Below are positions 50,823-58,587 of a stretch of 58,723 nt of DNA, piece after piece; the stretch's first letter is position 1, and each line of letters starts with the position of its first letter. The notes beneath the pieces are model-generated. The model was not told where the DNA came from. It made no database searches and was given only the letters and a program-made list of their open reading frames with translations. The stretch lies in NCBI GenBank assembly GCA_003343625.1, contig QAKV01000040.1, positions 1 to 58,723 of the forward strand. Reading direction: 5' to 3'. This DNA comes from Clostridiales bacterium (GTDB lineage Bacteria > Bacillota > Clostridia > Lachnospirales > Lachnospiraceae). The position numbers were made by a program, and so were the translations under genes.

Positions 50823-52622
50823 ATGGCTGAGAGCATGAAAGGGCTGAAGCGGACCTGCCGCTGCGGCGAACTGGGAATCCAAAACGCAGGCCAGACCGTT
50901 ACGGTAATGGGCTGGGTTGCGAAACAGAGAAATAAAGGCGGCATCATTTTCGTGGATTTGCGGGATCGGGCCGGACTTCTGCAGATCATTTTTGAAGAGG
51001 CGGATTGCGGTGCGGATAACTTCGCAAAAGCGGAACGCCTGCGGAGCGAGTTCGTTATCGCGGTCACCGGTGTCGTGGAGAAGCGTTCCGGCGCGGTCAA
51101 CGAAAATCTGGCTACCGGGGAGATCGAGGTACGGGCGAAGGAGATCCGCATCCTGTCCGAGGCCCTGACGCCGCCGTTCCCCATCGAGTCGAATACGCGG
51201 ACCAAAGAAGAAATCCGTCTGAAATATCGCTATCTGGATCTGAGGCGTCCGGATCAGCAAGAGAAGATTATCTTAAGGAGCAAAATCTGCGCAGCCTTTC
51301 GCCGCTTCCTGACAGAAGAGGGGTTTCTGGAGATCGAAACGCCGATTCTGTGCAAATCCACTCCGGAAGGTGCCCGGGATTATCTGGTGCCCAGCCGCAT
51401 TCATCCCGGCAGCTTTTACGCGCTGCCCCAGTCCCCGCAGCTGTTTAAACAGCTTTTGATGTGCTCCGGCTATGATCGTTATTTTCAGATCGCGAAGTGT
51501 TTCCGCGACGAGGATCTGCGGGCGGATCGCCAGCCGGAATTCACACAGGTGGATATGGAGCTTTCCTTCGTGGATGTAGACGATGTGATCGATGTGAACG
51601 AACGCCTGCTTCAGTATGTGTGCAGGGAGGCCATCGGCCTGGAGATTTCCCTCCCTCTGCCCCGGATGAAATGGATCGACGCCATGAACCGCTTCGGTTC
51701 CGACAAGCCGGATACCAGATTCGGCATGGAACTGGTGGATGTATCCGGCGTGGTGGCAGGATGTGGCTTCGGCGTCTTTACCGGCGCACTGGAAAACGGC
51801 GGTTCCGTCCGCGGCATCAACGCGAAGGGACAGGCCGGAATGCCCAGAAAGAAGATCGATGCACTGGTGGATTTCGCGAAGGGATACGGAGCGAAAGGAT
51901 TGGCGTATCTGGCCGTTTTGGAGGATGGAAGCTATAAATCCTCTTTCGCGAAATTCATGACGGAGGAACAACTGAACGCTCTGGTGAAAGCCATGGATGG
52001 GCAGCCCGGAGACCTGCTTTTGTTCGCGGCGGATAAGACGAATATCGTCTGGAGCGTGTTGGGAGCCCTGCGTCTGGAGCTGGGCGAGCAGATGGGGCTG
52101 ATCGATCACGACCGTTTCGATTTCCTCTGGGTGGTGGAATTCCCTCAGTTCGAGTGGAGCGAAGAGGAAAATCGTTTTATGGCCATGCATCATCCCTTCA
52201 CCATGCCTATGGAAGAGGATCTTTCCCTGCTGGAGACGGATCCGGGAAAGGTGCGCGCGAAAGCCTACGATATCGTTTTAAACGGCGTTGAGCTCGGCGG
52301 CGGCAGCGTCCGTATTTTCCAGGATGACGTGCAGGAGAGGATGTTCACGGCGCTCGGCTTTACCAAAGAGCGGGCCAGGGATCAGTTCGGCTTTTTGCTG
52401 GACGCCTTTAAATACGGAGTGCCCCCTCACGCGGGTTTGGCCTACGGGCTGGATCGCCTGTGCATGCTGTTGACGAAGGCGGAGAGCATTCGGGAAGTGA
52501 TCGCCTTCCCCAAGGTCAAGGATGCTTCCTGTCTGATGACCAACGCGCCCGGCGCAGTGGACGCAGCGCAGCTCGAAGAGCTGGGAATCGCTGTGGCGAA
52601 AGCGGAGGAAAAGACGGAATAA
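50823..52622 (+). CDS. aspS: Aspartate--tRNA ligase
   Basis: A bacterial-type AspRS of 599 residues. The N-terminal OB anticodon-binding domain has GWVAKQRNKGGIIFVDLRDR. The class II core has motif 2 FRDEDLRADRQPEFTQ and motif 3 GLAYGLDRL near the end. The bacterial GAD insertion domain lies at about 300-410. Length is typical. GGGAGGAATCACA precedes the ATG, 12 bases after hisS. A perfect bidirectional terminator follows. Confidence 0.97.
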   Translation: MAESMKGLKRTCRCGELGIQNAGQTVTVMGWVAKQRNKGGIIFVDLRDRAGLLQIIFEEADCGADNFAKAERLRSEFVIAVTGVVEKRSGAVNENLATGEIEVRAKEIRILSEALTPPFPIESNTRTKEEIRLKYRYLDLRRPDQQEKIILRSKICAAFRRFLTEEGFLEIETPILCKSTPEGARDYLVPSRIHPGSFYALPQSPQLFKQLLMCSGYDRYFQIAKCFRDEDLRADRQPEFTQVDMELSFVDVDDVIDVNERLLQYVCREAIGLEISLPLPRMKWIDAMNRFGSDKPDTRFGMELVDVSGVVAGCGFGVFTGALENGGSVRGINAKGQAGMPRKKIDALVDFAKGYGAKGLAYLAVLEDGSYKSSFAKFMTEEQLNALVKAMDGQPGDLLLFAADKTNIVWSVLGALRLELGEQMGLIDHDRFDFLWVVEFPQFEWSEEENRFMAMHHPFTMPMEEDLSLLETDPGKVRAKAYDIVLNGVELGGGSVRIFQDDVQERMFTALGFTKERARDQFGFLLDAFKYGVPPHAGLAYGLDRLCMLLTKAESIREVIAFPKVKDASCLMTNAPGAVDAAQLEELGIAVAKAEEKTE

Positions 52623-52647
52623 ATCCGCGCGATAGGATGTTGTATTG

Positions 52648-52679
52648 AAAACCCCCGGACCTGCAGGTCCGGGGGTTTT
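52648..52679. terminator. Bidirectional terminator
   Basis: The 14-bp perfect stem AAAACCCCCGGACC (52648-52661) pairs with GGTCCGGGGGTTTT (52666-52679) around TGCA. It has T-runs on both strands and lies between convergent aspS and the secreted protein gene. Confidence 0.9.
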
Positions 52680-52731
52680 GGGCAGGGTGTTGTCTTTGGC
52701 CGGTTGGCCTTTTCATGCTTTGATTGCAGGG

Positions 52732-53499
52732 TCAGATGCCCAGCGCCTGAAGCGTGGAAGCATCCAAAGCGCCGGTGGCAGGCAGATTGTTCAGCTGCTG
52801 ATACAGAATCAGGGACTGAATTGTGTACAGATCCATCAGTCCGTTCACTTCCCCCACAAAGCAGCCGGCATTGGAAAGTCCAAGCTGTACCAGGGATACC
52901 AGGGAAAGCTGCTGGATCATCTGATCCGAGGGCAACGCCATGGTCTGATTGACCAGCGCGACCCTCTGTGCCAGCACGGGATCGGAGTCCGCTGCATTTT
53001 GCTGGACGAGAAGGTTCCACTGCGTCAGATATCCCGCCTGAACCTGTGCCAGCGCCGCAAACCAGGCGTCCAGGACGGCCGTGTCGGGATCGGAAGCCAC
53101 GCCGGGTGTCGATGCGGTGGGAGCTGCGGGCGCAGCTGCTGTGGAAGCGTCCCCGGCTGCTGCAGGCGCGGCGGGAGCTGCCGGAGCAGCCGCCGTTTCC
53201 GCAGCGGACTGACTGACGGCCTGGCTCGGCGCAGAAGCGGCGGCAGCGGGCGTTTCGGCGGGTGCCTGCGCGGTGAGTGCGGGCGGATCACATCTGGAAC
53301 ATGCGGTATATCCCATATTTACGGCGTCTGCGAGAGCGATCGGGATTTTGGACTGCCTCAGATAGCTGCAGGATCCGAGATGGTATTTCTCGCCGGTTCT
53401 GGTGATGTATACCGTGGTATCGCCGGATGCGGCCAGGGATGTGATCGACATGGACGCGATCAAAATCACTGCGACAATGGTGGAAATTAACTTTTTCAT
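52732..53499 (-). CDS. Secreted Cys-motif and peptidoglycan-binding protein
   Basis: A 255-residue exported protein. The signal peptide is residues 1-25 (ends SLAA). Next comes a small domain YITRTGEKYHLGSCSYL, then YTACSRCDPP, a conserved Cys/His pattern often attached to secreted nucleases and likely binding metal. A long Ala/Pro/Ser linker (about 70-130) follows. The C-terminal 70 residues (LVQLGLSNAGCFVGEVNG, then NLPATGALDASTLQ) resemble a peptidoglycan-binding domain. ATG 53499 follows AAGGGGG. No catalytic domain is visible, so it is probably a wall-associated binding protein. Confidence 0.8.
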   Translation of the reverse strand: MKKLISTIVAVILIASMSITSLAASGDTTVYITRTGEKYHLGSCSYLRQSKIPIALADAVNMGYTACSRCDPPALTAQAPAETPAAAASAPSQAVSQSAAETAAAPAAPAAPAAAGDASTAAAPAAPTASTPGVASDPDTAVLDAWFAALAQVQAGYLTQWNLLVQQNAADSDPVLAQRVALVNQTMALPSDQMIQQLSLVSLVQLGLSNAGCFVGEVNGLMDLYTIQSLILYQQLNNLPATGALDASTLQALGI

Positions 53500-53549
53500 A
53501 GATCCCCCTTCTTGTTTTTTTCGTTTGTTTCCTGCCCTTTCCATTGAAA

Positions 53550-53578
53550 AGTATACCACAGAAAACGAAATTTGGCAC
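53550..53578 (-). promoter_or_regulatory. Promoter of the secreted wall-binding gene
   Basis: On the minus strand, GTGCCA (53573-53578), a 17-base spacer and TATACT (53550-53555), with TG forming an extended -10. It appears intact, so the integrated element must begin to its right. Confidence 0.6.
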
Positions 53579-53747
53579 GGAAAAATGATATGAACAAGGC
53601 TTGGACGGAAGCTGTTGAAATGCCGGATCTCCATGGGAAAAATTAAGGGAAACTTAAATCGCACAGGTATTATGATGTAACGATTTAACGAAAATTGATC
53701 GTATTCACTGGATGTGTAAGGTCTACATAGTTGTCGATAATTCGTTT

Positions 53748-55037
53748 TCAATCCGGTTCGTTAGTGACAATTAGTGACAAATCTATTTTTTCAATTTCAG
53801 AACGAAGAACTTCCAATGAGGGATGAATATACTTGTCTTCTGTAATATCCCCTGCTAGCGAATGTCCTATCAGCCGTTTTAAATAATTTTTGCCTACTTT
53901 TGCAGCATCGCACAATGTTGCAAAAGTATCTCGACAGTCATGGGGGGTATGTCTTTCCACGCCTATTTTTTCCAAAGAATTGTACATCTGTTTCCGAAAG
54001 TATGAGGGAGAAACGGACAGAAGTTTTCCATCACGCTCAATTCTTCTTTTTACGATCAAATAAATTCCGGAATGGATGGGGACGATCCGCTCTTGTCCAT
54101 TTTTTGTCTTTACACCTCCTCGGAAGTATTGTTCTTCCAGATTGACTTCCATATTTTCGTAGGCCGAAATTCGGAAACCGGACAAACACATAATGAAAAT
54201 CATCTCAAGAGTGGGATCTTCGCGATGGCTCCATATTTTCTTTAATTCATCGATGGTGAAAGGTACGCCAGAAACATCGTCGTCATCACTCTTGATGGTC
54301 ACGTGTTTTGAATAGTCCTCAGACTGAATTTCCGCGATCTGGGCGTATTTATACATTTTGTGGAATAAAACAACAATCAACTCTTTACTGGCGTGCTTTA
54401 GAGGACATTGATCTACAACAGCCTGAAGATCCTTATAGCGCAGATTTCGAAAGATCATATTGTGGAGTTGGCTGCAATTTTGATATGCTGCCTGCATACT
54501 GTTTTTGCGCTTTTTCAGGCGACGTAGTTTATCCGGATCATCCGTTTCTTGTCCTCCGAAGTCCCATTGCGCATATTGTTCATACACCTCGGGAAATTTC
54601 AGATCGGTCTCGGCCAGCCGTAAACTGTTTCCGTAATTGAAAGCGGCTACGATGCTCCTGATAAAATCGTCCGTGATCTGGCGGGAGTCAAATTCTGCTT
54701 CCTGCCCCGGATGAAATGTTCCGGCGTGCCACGCAGAAAGAAGGCCAAAAGCAGAATACCAGTCCTTAGCGTAGGCGATGGCCTTTGGTTGCACTGGAAG
54801 GCCCTCCAGGGTAAATTCGGTGACCGGAGGATATACGCCATAGGGATTAGATCTGCGCCCGGACAACTTTTTTATGCTGCCGTAGCCGTTTGGGAGCTTT
54901 GGATGTTTGCGACGTGGCTTTTTTACAGGCTTTTTTAGGGCATTTTCCGGCGTAGCCATAGGAAGTCCGCAGTGGGGGCAAAAAGTTGCCTTATTGCTGA
55001 TCTGAGCGCCGCATTCGGGGCAAGTGATTAAAGCCAT
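53748..55037 (-). CDS. Tyrosine recombinase (integrase) with N-terminal zinc ribbon
   Basis: A 429-residue integrase. An N-terminal zinc ribbon has C6xxC9 and C20xxC23 (CPECG and CPHCG). A core-binding domain and the catalytic domain follow, with R289 (SGFRIS), lysine near K310-K312, H366 and R369 (HDCRDTF), H392 (GHSL) and Y403 (KYIHP), the full set. It should catalyse integration and excision of the element. The start follows AAAGGAGG. The zinc ribbon is an unusual addition that may help in DNA or partner recognition. The last codons contain two direct copies of TTAGTGACAA (53760-53779). Confidence 0.93.
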   Translation of the reverse strand: MALITCPECGAQISNKATFCPHCGLPMATPENALKKPVKKPRRKHPKLPNGYGSIKKLSGRRSNPYGVYPPVTEFTLEGLPVQPKAIAYAKDWYSAFGLLSAWHAGTFHPGQEAEFDSRQITDDFIRSIVAAFNYGNSLRLAETDLKFPEVYEQYAQWDFGGQETDDPDKLRRLKKRKNSMQAAYQNCSQLHNMIFRNLRYKDLQAVVDQCPLKHASKELIVVLFHKMYKYAQIAEIQSEDYSKHVTIKSDDDDVSGVPFTIDELKKIWSHREDPTLEMIFIMCLSGFRISAYENMEVNLEEQYFRGGVKTKNGQERIVPIHSGIYLIVKRRIERDGKLLSVSPSYFRKQMYNSLEKIGVERHTPHDCRDTFATLCDAAKVGKNYLKRLIGHSLAGDITEDKYIHPSLEVLRSEIEKIDLSLIVTNEPD

Positions 55038-55063
55038 ATTCGCCTCCTTTGAAAAATGAGTAT

Positions 55064-55093
55064 AAAAATAACAGGTGGTCTCTTGCCACCTGT
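55064..55093 (-). terminator. Terminator after the Uma2 gene
   Basis: ACAGGTGG (55071-55078) pairs perfectly with CCACCTGT (55086-55093). Read on the minus strand the hairpin is followed by TATTTTTA. It separates the Uma2 transcript from the integrase gene. The remaining bases up to 55196 hold only an imperfect inverted repeat (55096-55138). Confidence 0.65.
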
Positions 55094-55196
55094 CACCGCG
55101 GATGCTAAAATATATATGTGTGTAGGTGCATCTGCGGATGTTGCCTTTGGCTCCCTGTTGGCGCGGGGGGCCTTTTTAATTTTACAATGCTGTAAA

Positions 55197-55742
55197 TTAT
55201 TGCAACAGTTCAGAAATATTGATTGACAGCTTCTGGAAGATTCCGATAGGAACACCATCCGTAAAAGGATAGATGATAGGCGCCGCGTCGTCTTCGTATC
55301 GGTATACAGTGGTGCGCTCCTTTTCCGGATCGACGATCCAGTATTCCCGAACGCCGGCATCGGTGTAAAGGGTATTTTTCGTTGAATAGTCCATTCGGCG
55401 GCTGGAAGGGGAAACGATTTCGATCACCAGATCCGGCGCACCGTCGCAACCTCTGTCTGTGAGCTTGTTGCGGTCGCAAATAACGCTGATATCGGGTTCG
55501 ACGTAAGTTTTATCGTCTGCGTTCAAATTGACCGCAAATGGGGCAGAATAGACCTCACAGGCACCATTATTTTCGGAAATATAACGGTCAAGTATACTTG
55601 CAAGTTTTGTGCTTAATTTCTGATGAATCCGGCTCGGCGGTGCCATATTGTACAGCTGGCCGTCGATCAGCTCCGCGCGTTGGCCTTCCGGGAGGTTCCA
55701 GTAGTCTTCTGATGTGTAGTGTGTCTCTTTAGGCAGTGGCAT
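55197..55742 (-). CDS. Uma2-family putative restriction-like nuclease
   Basis: A 181-residue Uma2 (DUF820) protein with a PD-(D/E)xK-type fold. Candidate active-site residues are in VEPDISVIC and in PDLVIEIVSPSSRRMD with the later STKNTLY lysine. The N-terminal EGQRAELIDGQLYNMAPPS is characteristic. Uma2 proteins are widespread and mostly uncharacterised, though some are linked to mobile elements. It is cargo of the integrative element. The start follows AGAAAGAAAGGACG. Confidence 0.88.
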   Translation of the reverse strand: MPLPKETHYTSEDYWNLPEGQRAELIDGQLYNMAPPSRIHQKLSTKLASILDRYISENNGACEVYSAPFAVNLNADDKTYVEPDISVICDRNKLTDRGCDGAPDLVIEIVSPSSRRMDYSTKNTLYTDAGVREYWIVDPEKERTTVYRYEDDAAPIIYPFTDGVPIGIFQKLSINISELLQ

Positions 55743-55773
55743 TGGATCACGTCCTTTCTTTCTTCAACGCTCG

Positions 55774-57243
55774 TTAATAATTTATAGTGATTGGTTCCGT
55801 ATCAACGATAGTCTCCCAATCTGATGTTGTAAATATATGAAAAGTAGTTTCAATGTCGGAGATTTCTTCAATATTATTTTCTTCAAGGTCAGTGCTTAAA
55901 AATGTCATGTTACTTATTATTCGTTTCCCGGCAGAAATTTCCGGTGAAAAAGAGGGAGAAACCATGAATCCATTAACGGATGTATCACGTGCCTGAACCG
56001 TCAAATCAGTATCAGAAATATTTTCTATATAGAATACTGCGGAAGGTCCCCAAATATCATCAGAGGCAATGTCTTTTGAAATTATACGGACATTCTCATC
56101 TTCATATATAACTTCGCCGCTCTCATCATATTCCTGCGTATAACTGTCTACTATGGACGTATGCAAGGAAATCACTTCGGAATCAGCGATTGTCTCCCAT
56201 TCTTCTGCATCAAATATGTGAAAAGAAAATTCTATGTCTGCTATTGCAGAGATTCCGCATTCTTCCAGCGAAGCCCCCATTATTGTCATAGAGGTATTAT
56301 TCTTTTTACCAGTCGCAACATCTGCAGACATGCTTGTGTCCACCATATATCCGTTTACGGAAACACCTCTGGCCTGTACAGTAATGTTTTGCTCAGAATT
56401 ATTTTCTATCAGAAAATTAACTTCGGCTCCGAATAATGATCCATCACTTTCAAGACCGGTTGCGGTGATTTTTATTTCGTCCTGATCGAAAACGACCTGT
56501 TCTGAAATGGAAGCGATTGATTCCGAAGCGTTCTCAGATCCTTCTGCAGTCTCGTTGGCTGTTTCTGCGGATTCAGATTCGCCTGAAGATTGAATATTCT
56601 CACGGAATTGACTTAAGCTTCCGGTAGTGATAACCTCATTTGTATCTTTATCAATAAACTCTATGATTACTTCTGTATCTTCAAAAGGAATTCCAGAAAA
56701 AAGCTGATAATACTGTCCAGCAAAATAAAAAGTAATAGCTGAAATTGAATCAAAGTCTGTATATGCTGCCGGATCAATATAAATCTTAAATTCACTTAAA
56801 TCATCATTGAAAGTGATTTTAGTGAATGATTCGATCCGATCATCCCCATCCACAAAATCGGAAGCTGTTTCTTCGGTGGCATCTTTTAAGGACTGGAGGA
56901 ATTCGGCATGTTGGCTTTTACTCATTGAAAAAGTGACTGAGCCGTCGCTATTTAATATACCACTTTTGAAACCGTTGTCAGAAACTATCTGATCAACTTT
57001 TTCCTGTGTCATTTCTCCACCATCTTCTTCATATTCATAAAATATGGCTGGAATAGTAACTTCTACAGACAAAAGTTTTTCATTGGCGAGAGTATCCGAC
57101 ATACTAGAAGGAGTTAGTTCAGTTTCCGAAGAGACCGGATGAGTTGATTCAGAAGATCTTTCAACTACAGTCTCTGATGGCGTCCCACATCCTGCAAAGA
57201 AAATAGAGATGGATAATATTACGGGCAACAGTTTTTTCTTCAT
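55774..57243 (-). CDS. Lipoprotein with duplicated C-terminal domain
   Basis: A 489-residue lipoprotein. The signal peptide ends at the lipobox FFAGC (Cys19), then a Ser/Thr/Glu-rich linker. A first folded part (about 55-215) is followed by an acidic linker rich in ESE/ETA. Two homologous domains of about 110 residues come next: INFLIENNSEQNITVQ-type in the first and FYIENISDTDLTVQAR in the second, both with SVNG(Y/F)MV and FHIF motifs. They look like Ig-like beta sandwiches. I do not recognise a named family. GGGGGATTTACTT precedes ATG 57243. Surface-exposed cargo of the element; function unknown. Confidence 0.8.
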   Translation of the reverse strand: MKKKLLPVILSISIFFAGCGTPSETVVERSSESTHPVSSETELTPSSMSDTLANEKLLSVEVTIPAIFYEYEEDGGEMTQEKVDQIVSDNGFKSGILNSDGSVTFSMSKSQHAEFLQSLKDATEETASDFVDGDDRIESFTKITFNDDLSEFKIYIDPAAYTDFDSISAITFYFAGQYYQLFSGIPFEDTEVIIEFIDKDTNEVITTGSLSQFRENIQSSGESESAETANETAEGSENASESIASISEQVVFDQDEIKITATGLESDGSLFGAEVNFLIENNSEQNITVQARGVSVNGYMVDTSMSADVATGKKNNTSMTIMGASLEECGISAIADIEFSFHIFDAEEWETIADSEVISLHTSIVDSYTQEYDESGEVIYEDENVRIISKDIASDDIWGPSAVFYIENISDTDLTVQARDTSVNGFMVSPSFSPEISAGKRIISNMTFLSTDLEENNIEEISDIETTFHIFTTSDWETIVDTEPITINY

Positions 57244-57317
57244 AAGTAAATCCCCCTTGAAATATAATTTGCGCATATGCGCTATATCAGAACAGGCATT
57301 TCCTGCTGATTTTATTA

Positions 57318-57476
57318 TTACTTTAAACGCAATTCAATAAGTTCTTTCTGATAACCCAAAATTCTACCAATTTGATCTGTGGTATATCCACAAGAGTAAG
57401 CATATTCATATATGAGATCGTCGGGAATTAGAAACTCAACTGCGAATTTATTTGCTTCTGACTCCAACTTATTATT
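57318..57476 (-). pseudogene. Remnant of a second ImmA C-terminus
   Basis: The minus strand encodes 52 residues with no start codon, opening right after a stop. SEANKFAVEFLIPDDLIYEY aligns with REANIFAARLLITDDMLKEY of the intact ImmA just upstream, and both end ELI(E/D)LRLK. This is the tail of a paralogous ImmA-type metallopeptidase whose catalytic half is missing. It probably remains from replacement or recombination of the immunity module. Confidence 0.75.
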
Positions 57477-57500
57477 TTAGATGAAAATCAATCAGTTTTT

Positions 57501-57944
57501 TTATTTTAATCGTAGATCAATCAGTTCCATAGCGTATCCAGTACAACGGCAGAATTGTTCTTTTGTAAATCCAGCGTATTCTTTCAGCATATCATCTGTT
57601 ATCAAAAGACGGGCGGCGAAGATGTTTGCTTCTCTTTCAATTCCACTCGTCAAAAGCAAAGTCTTCTTCTTTATAAAGGCACAATTTTCTTTTCTGTGAA
57701 ATATGGCATGTCCCAACTCGTGAGCAACAACAGTTTTGAAAAACGTGCTACTTATAGGGATATCGTCATTGATAAATATCCATTTTTTTCGCTTTAACAG
57801 TTTATAGTTTCCCGCAATATTCCCCAATGGAAGTATAGCAATTCCGATACCAATGGATTTTGCAATTTCCAATGGATCACTGCTTCCGGCAAGATTCGTA
57901 TAATAGCGAATTGCGCGGTTAATTTTTTGATCGAAAGTTTCCAA
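57501..57944 (-). CDS. ImmA/IrrE-type metallopeptidase
   Basis: A 147-residue zinc peptidase. The motif is H75ELGH79, with a downstream glutamate in the EREANIFAARLL helix as the likely third ligand. In the ICEBs1 system and related elements, ImmA cleaves the neighbouring XRE repressor ImmR to induce the element. The gene lies 17 bases downstream of the XRE repressor gene in the same direction, matching that model. A decayed copy of its C-terminal half lies immediately beyond its stop. Confidence 0.9.
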   Translation of the reverse strand: METFDQKINRAIRYYTNLAGSSDPLEIAKSIGIGIAILPLGNIAGNYKLLKRKKWIFINDDIPISSTFFKTVVAHELGHAIFHRKENCAFIKKKTLLLTSGIEREANIFAARLLITDDMLKEYAGFTKEQFCRCTGYAMELIDLRLK

Positions 57945-57961
57945 AGTAACCTCACCTACTT

Positions 57962-58366
57962 TTAGTTTTTATGAGGGTTATATTTGACCTTATTTTCCTT
58001 TTTGGTTTTGCGCAAAGCGTATTCTATAGCATTTTGCAGGAGATTCAAAGAGGCGTCGTCGATTTCAACCCCATTGTAATAGATAGGACCGCCATCTCCT
58101 TTTTTGATTTCATTCATTATTCGGTCAAGGTCTTTGGCGATATCCTTATTATCTTTTTCATTCAGCCCATCTTCATCTATTCCATTTAAGAGATAGTCCA
58201 TTGTTACACCGAAATATTTTGCAACCGCATTAAGCTTATCTGCATTTGGTGTCGATTTATCCCATTTTACAATCGTACCATTTCCAAACCCCAGTTCTGA
58301 CTCCAATGTCGGCAAGCTCATACCACGTTCTTGAGCCAAACTTTTAATGCGATCCTTTAGTGACAT
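57962..58366 (-). CDS. XRE-family repressor (ImmR-like)
   Basis: A 134-residue protein with an N-terminal helix-turn-helix (SLKDRIKSLAQERGMSLPTL, then GNGTIVKWDKSTPNADKL and KYFGVTMDYLL). The C-terminal region, including PIYYNGVEIDDASLNLL, matches the tails of Firmicutes element repressors. It probably keeps the element silent by binding the six dyads upstream and should be the substrate of ImmA. The start follows AAAGGAGCATGCT. Its transcript likely starts at the leftward promoter at 58538-58566. Confidence 0.9.
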   Translation of the reverse strand: MSLKDRIKSLAQERGMSLPTLESELGFGNGTIVKWDKSTPNADKLNAVAKYFGVTMDYLLNGIDEDGLNEKDNKDIAKDLDRIMNEIKKGDGGPIYYNGVEIDDASLNLLQNAIEYALRKTKKENKVKYNPHKN

Positions 58367-58406
58367 AGCATGCTCCTTTCTGCGAGAAAAAAATCTAGTA
58401 AAACTA

Positions 58407-58435
58407 TTGACAAAAAGAAAATATTCTCGTATAGT
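58407..58435 (+). promoter_or_regulatory. Rightward promoter of the element
   Basis: A perfect TTGACA (58407-58412), a 17-base spacer holding operator 2, and TATAGT (58430-58435). It would drive the element's genes beyond the window. Confidence 0.8.
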
Positions 58436-58537
58436 AAGGAGTGTAAGGAGAAAAAAATCTCGTAATTATTACTTGCAGCCGCTGAACGCCAATTCAAACA
58501 AGCTGATTAAGAGAATATATTCTATCTGTTTATCTAA

Positions 58538-58566
58538 ATAATAGAATATTTTCTTTTGAAAGTCAA
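58538..58566 (-). promoter_or_regulatory. Leftward promoter of the repressor gene
   Basis: On the minus strand, TTGACT (58561-58566), a 17-base spacer holding operator 5, and TATTAT (58538-58543). It faces the rightward promoter, with predicted starts near 58531 and 58442. Confidence 0.65.
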
Positions 58567-58587
58567 TATTACAGAGGAAAATTTTCT

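Larger units (their letters stand above)
58385..58587. promoter_or_regulatory. Six-operator array in two identical-spacing triplets
   Basis: Six 12-base sites follow the pattern AGAAwATwTTCT: 58385, 58416, 58449, 58512, 58543 and 58576 (start positions). Spacings are 31 and 33 in each triplet, and the triplets are offset by exactly 127. The sites at 58385 and 58449 are identical (AGAAAAAAATCT). The one at 58512 is a perfect palindrome (AGAATATATTCT). The middle site of the right triplet, read on the minus strand, is identical to the middle site of the left triplet (AGAAAATATTCT). These are the probable binding sites of the XRE repressor. Confidence 0.75.

Noticed and set aside
55147..55180. 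Plus-strand hairpin GGCTCCC/GGGGGCC followed by TTTTT
   Set aside because: The stem is imperfect and no plus-strand gene precedes it; it may be chance in a GC-rich patch.
58347..58541. A 64-codon plus-strand frame across the element control region
   Set aside because: It runs through the repressor gene start, both operator triplets and the rightward promoter. Its Lys/Arg/Ser-rich product looks non-coding, and no ribosome site precedes it.
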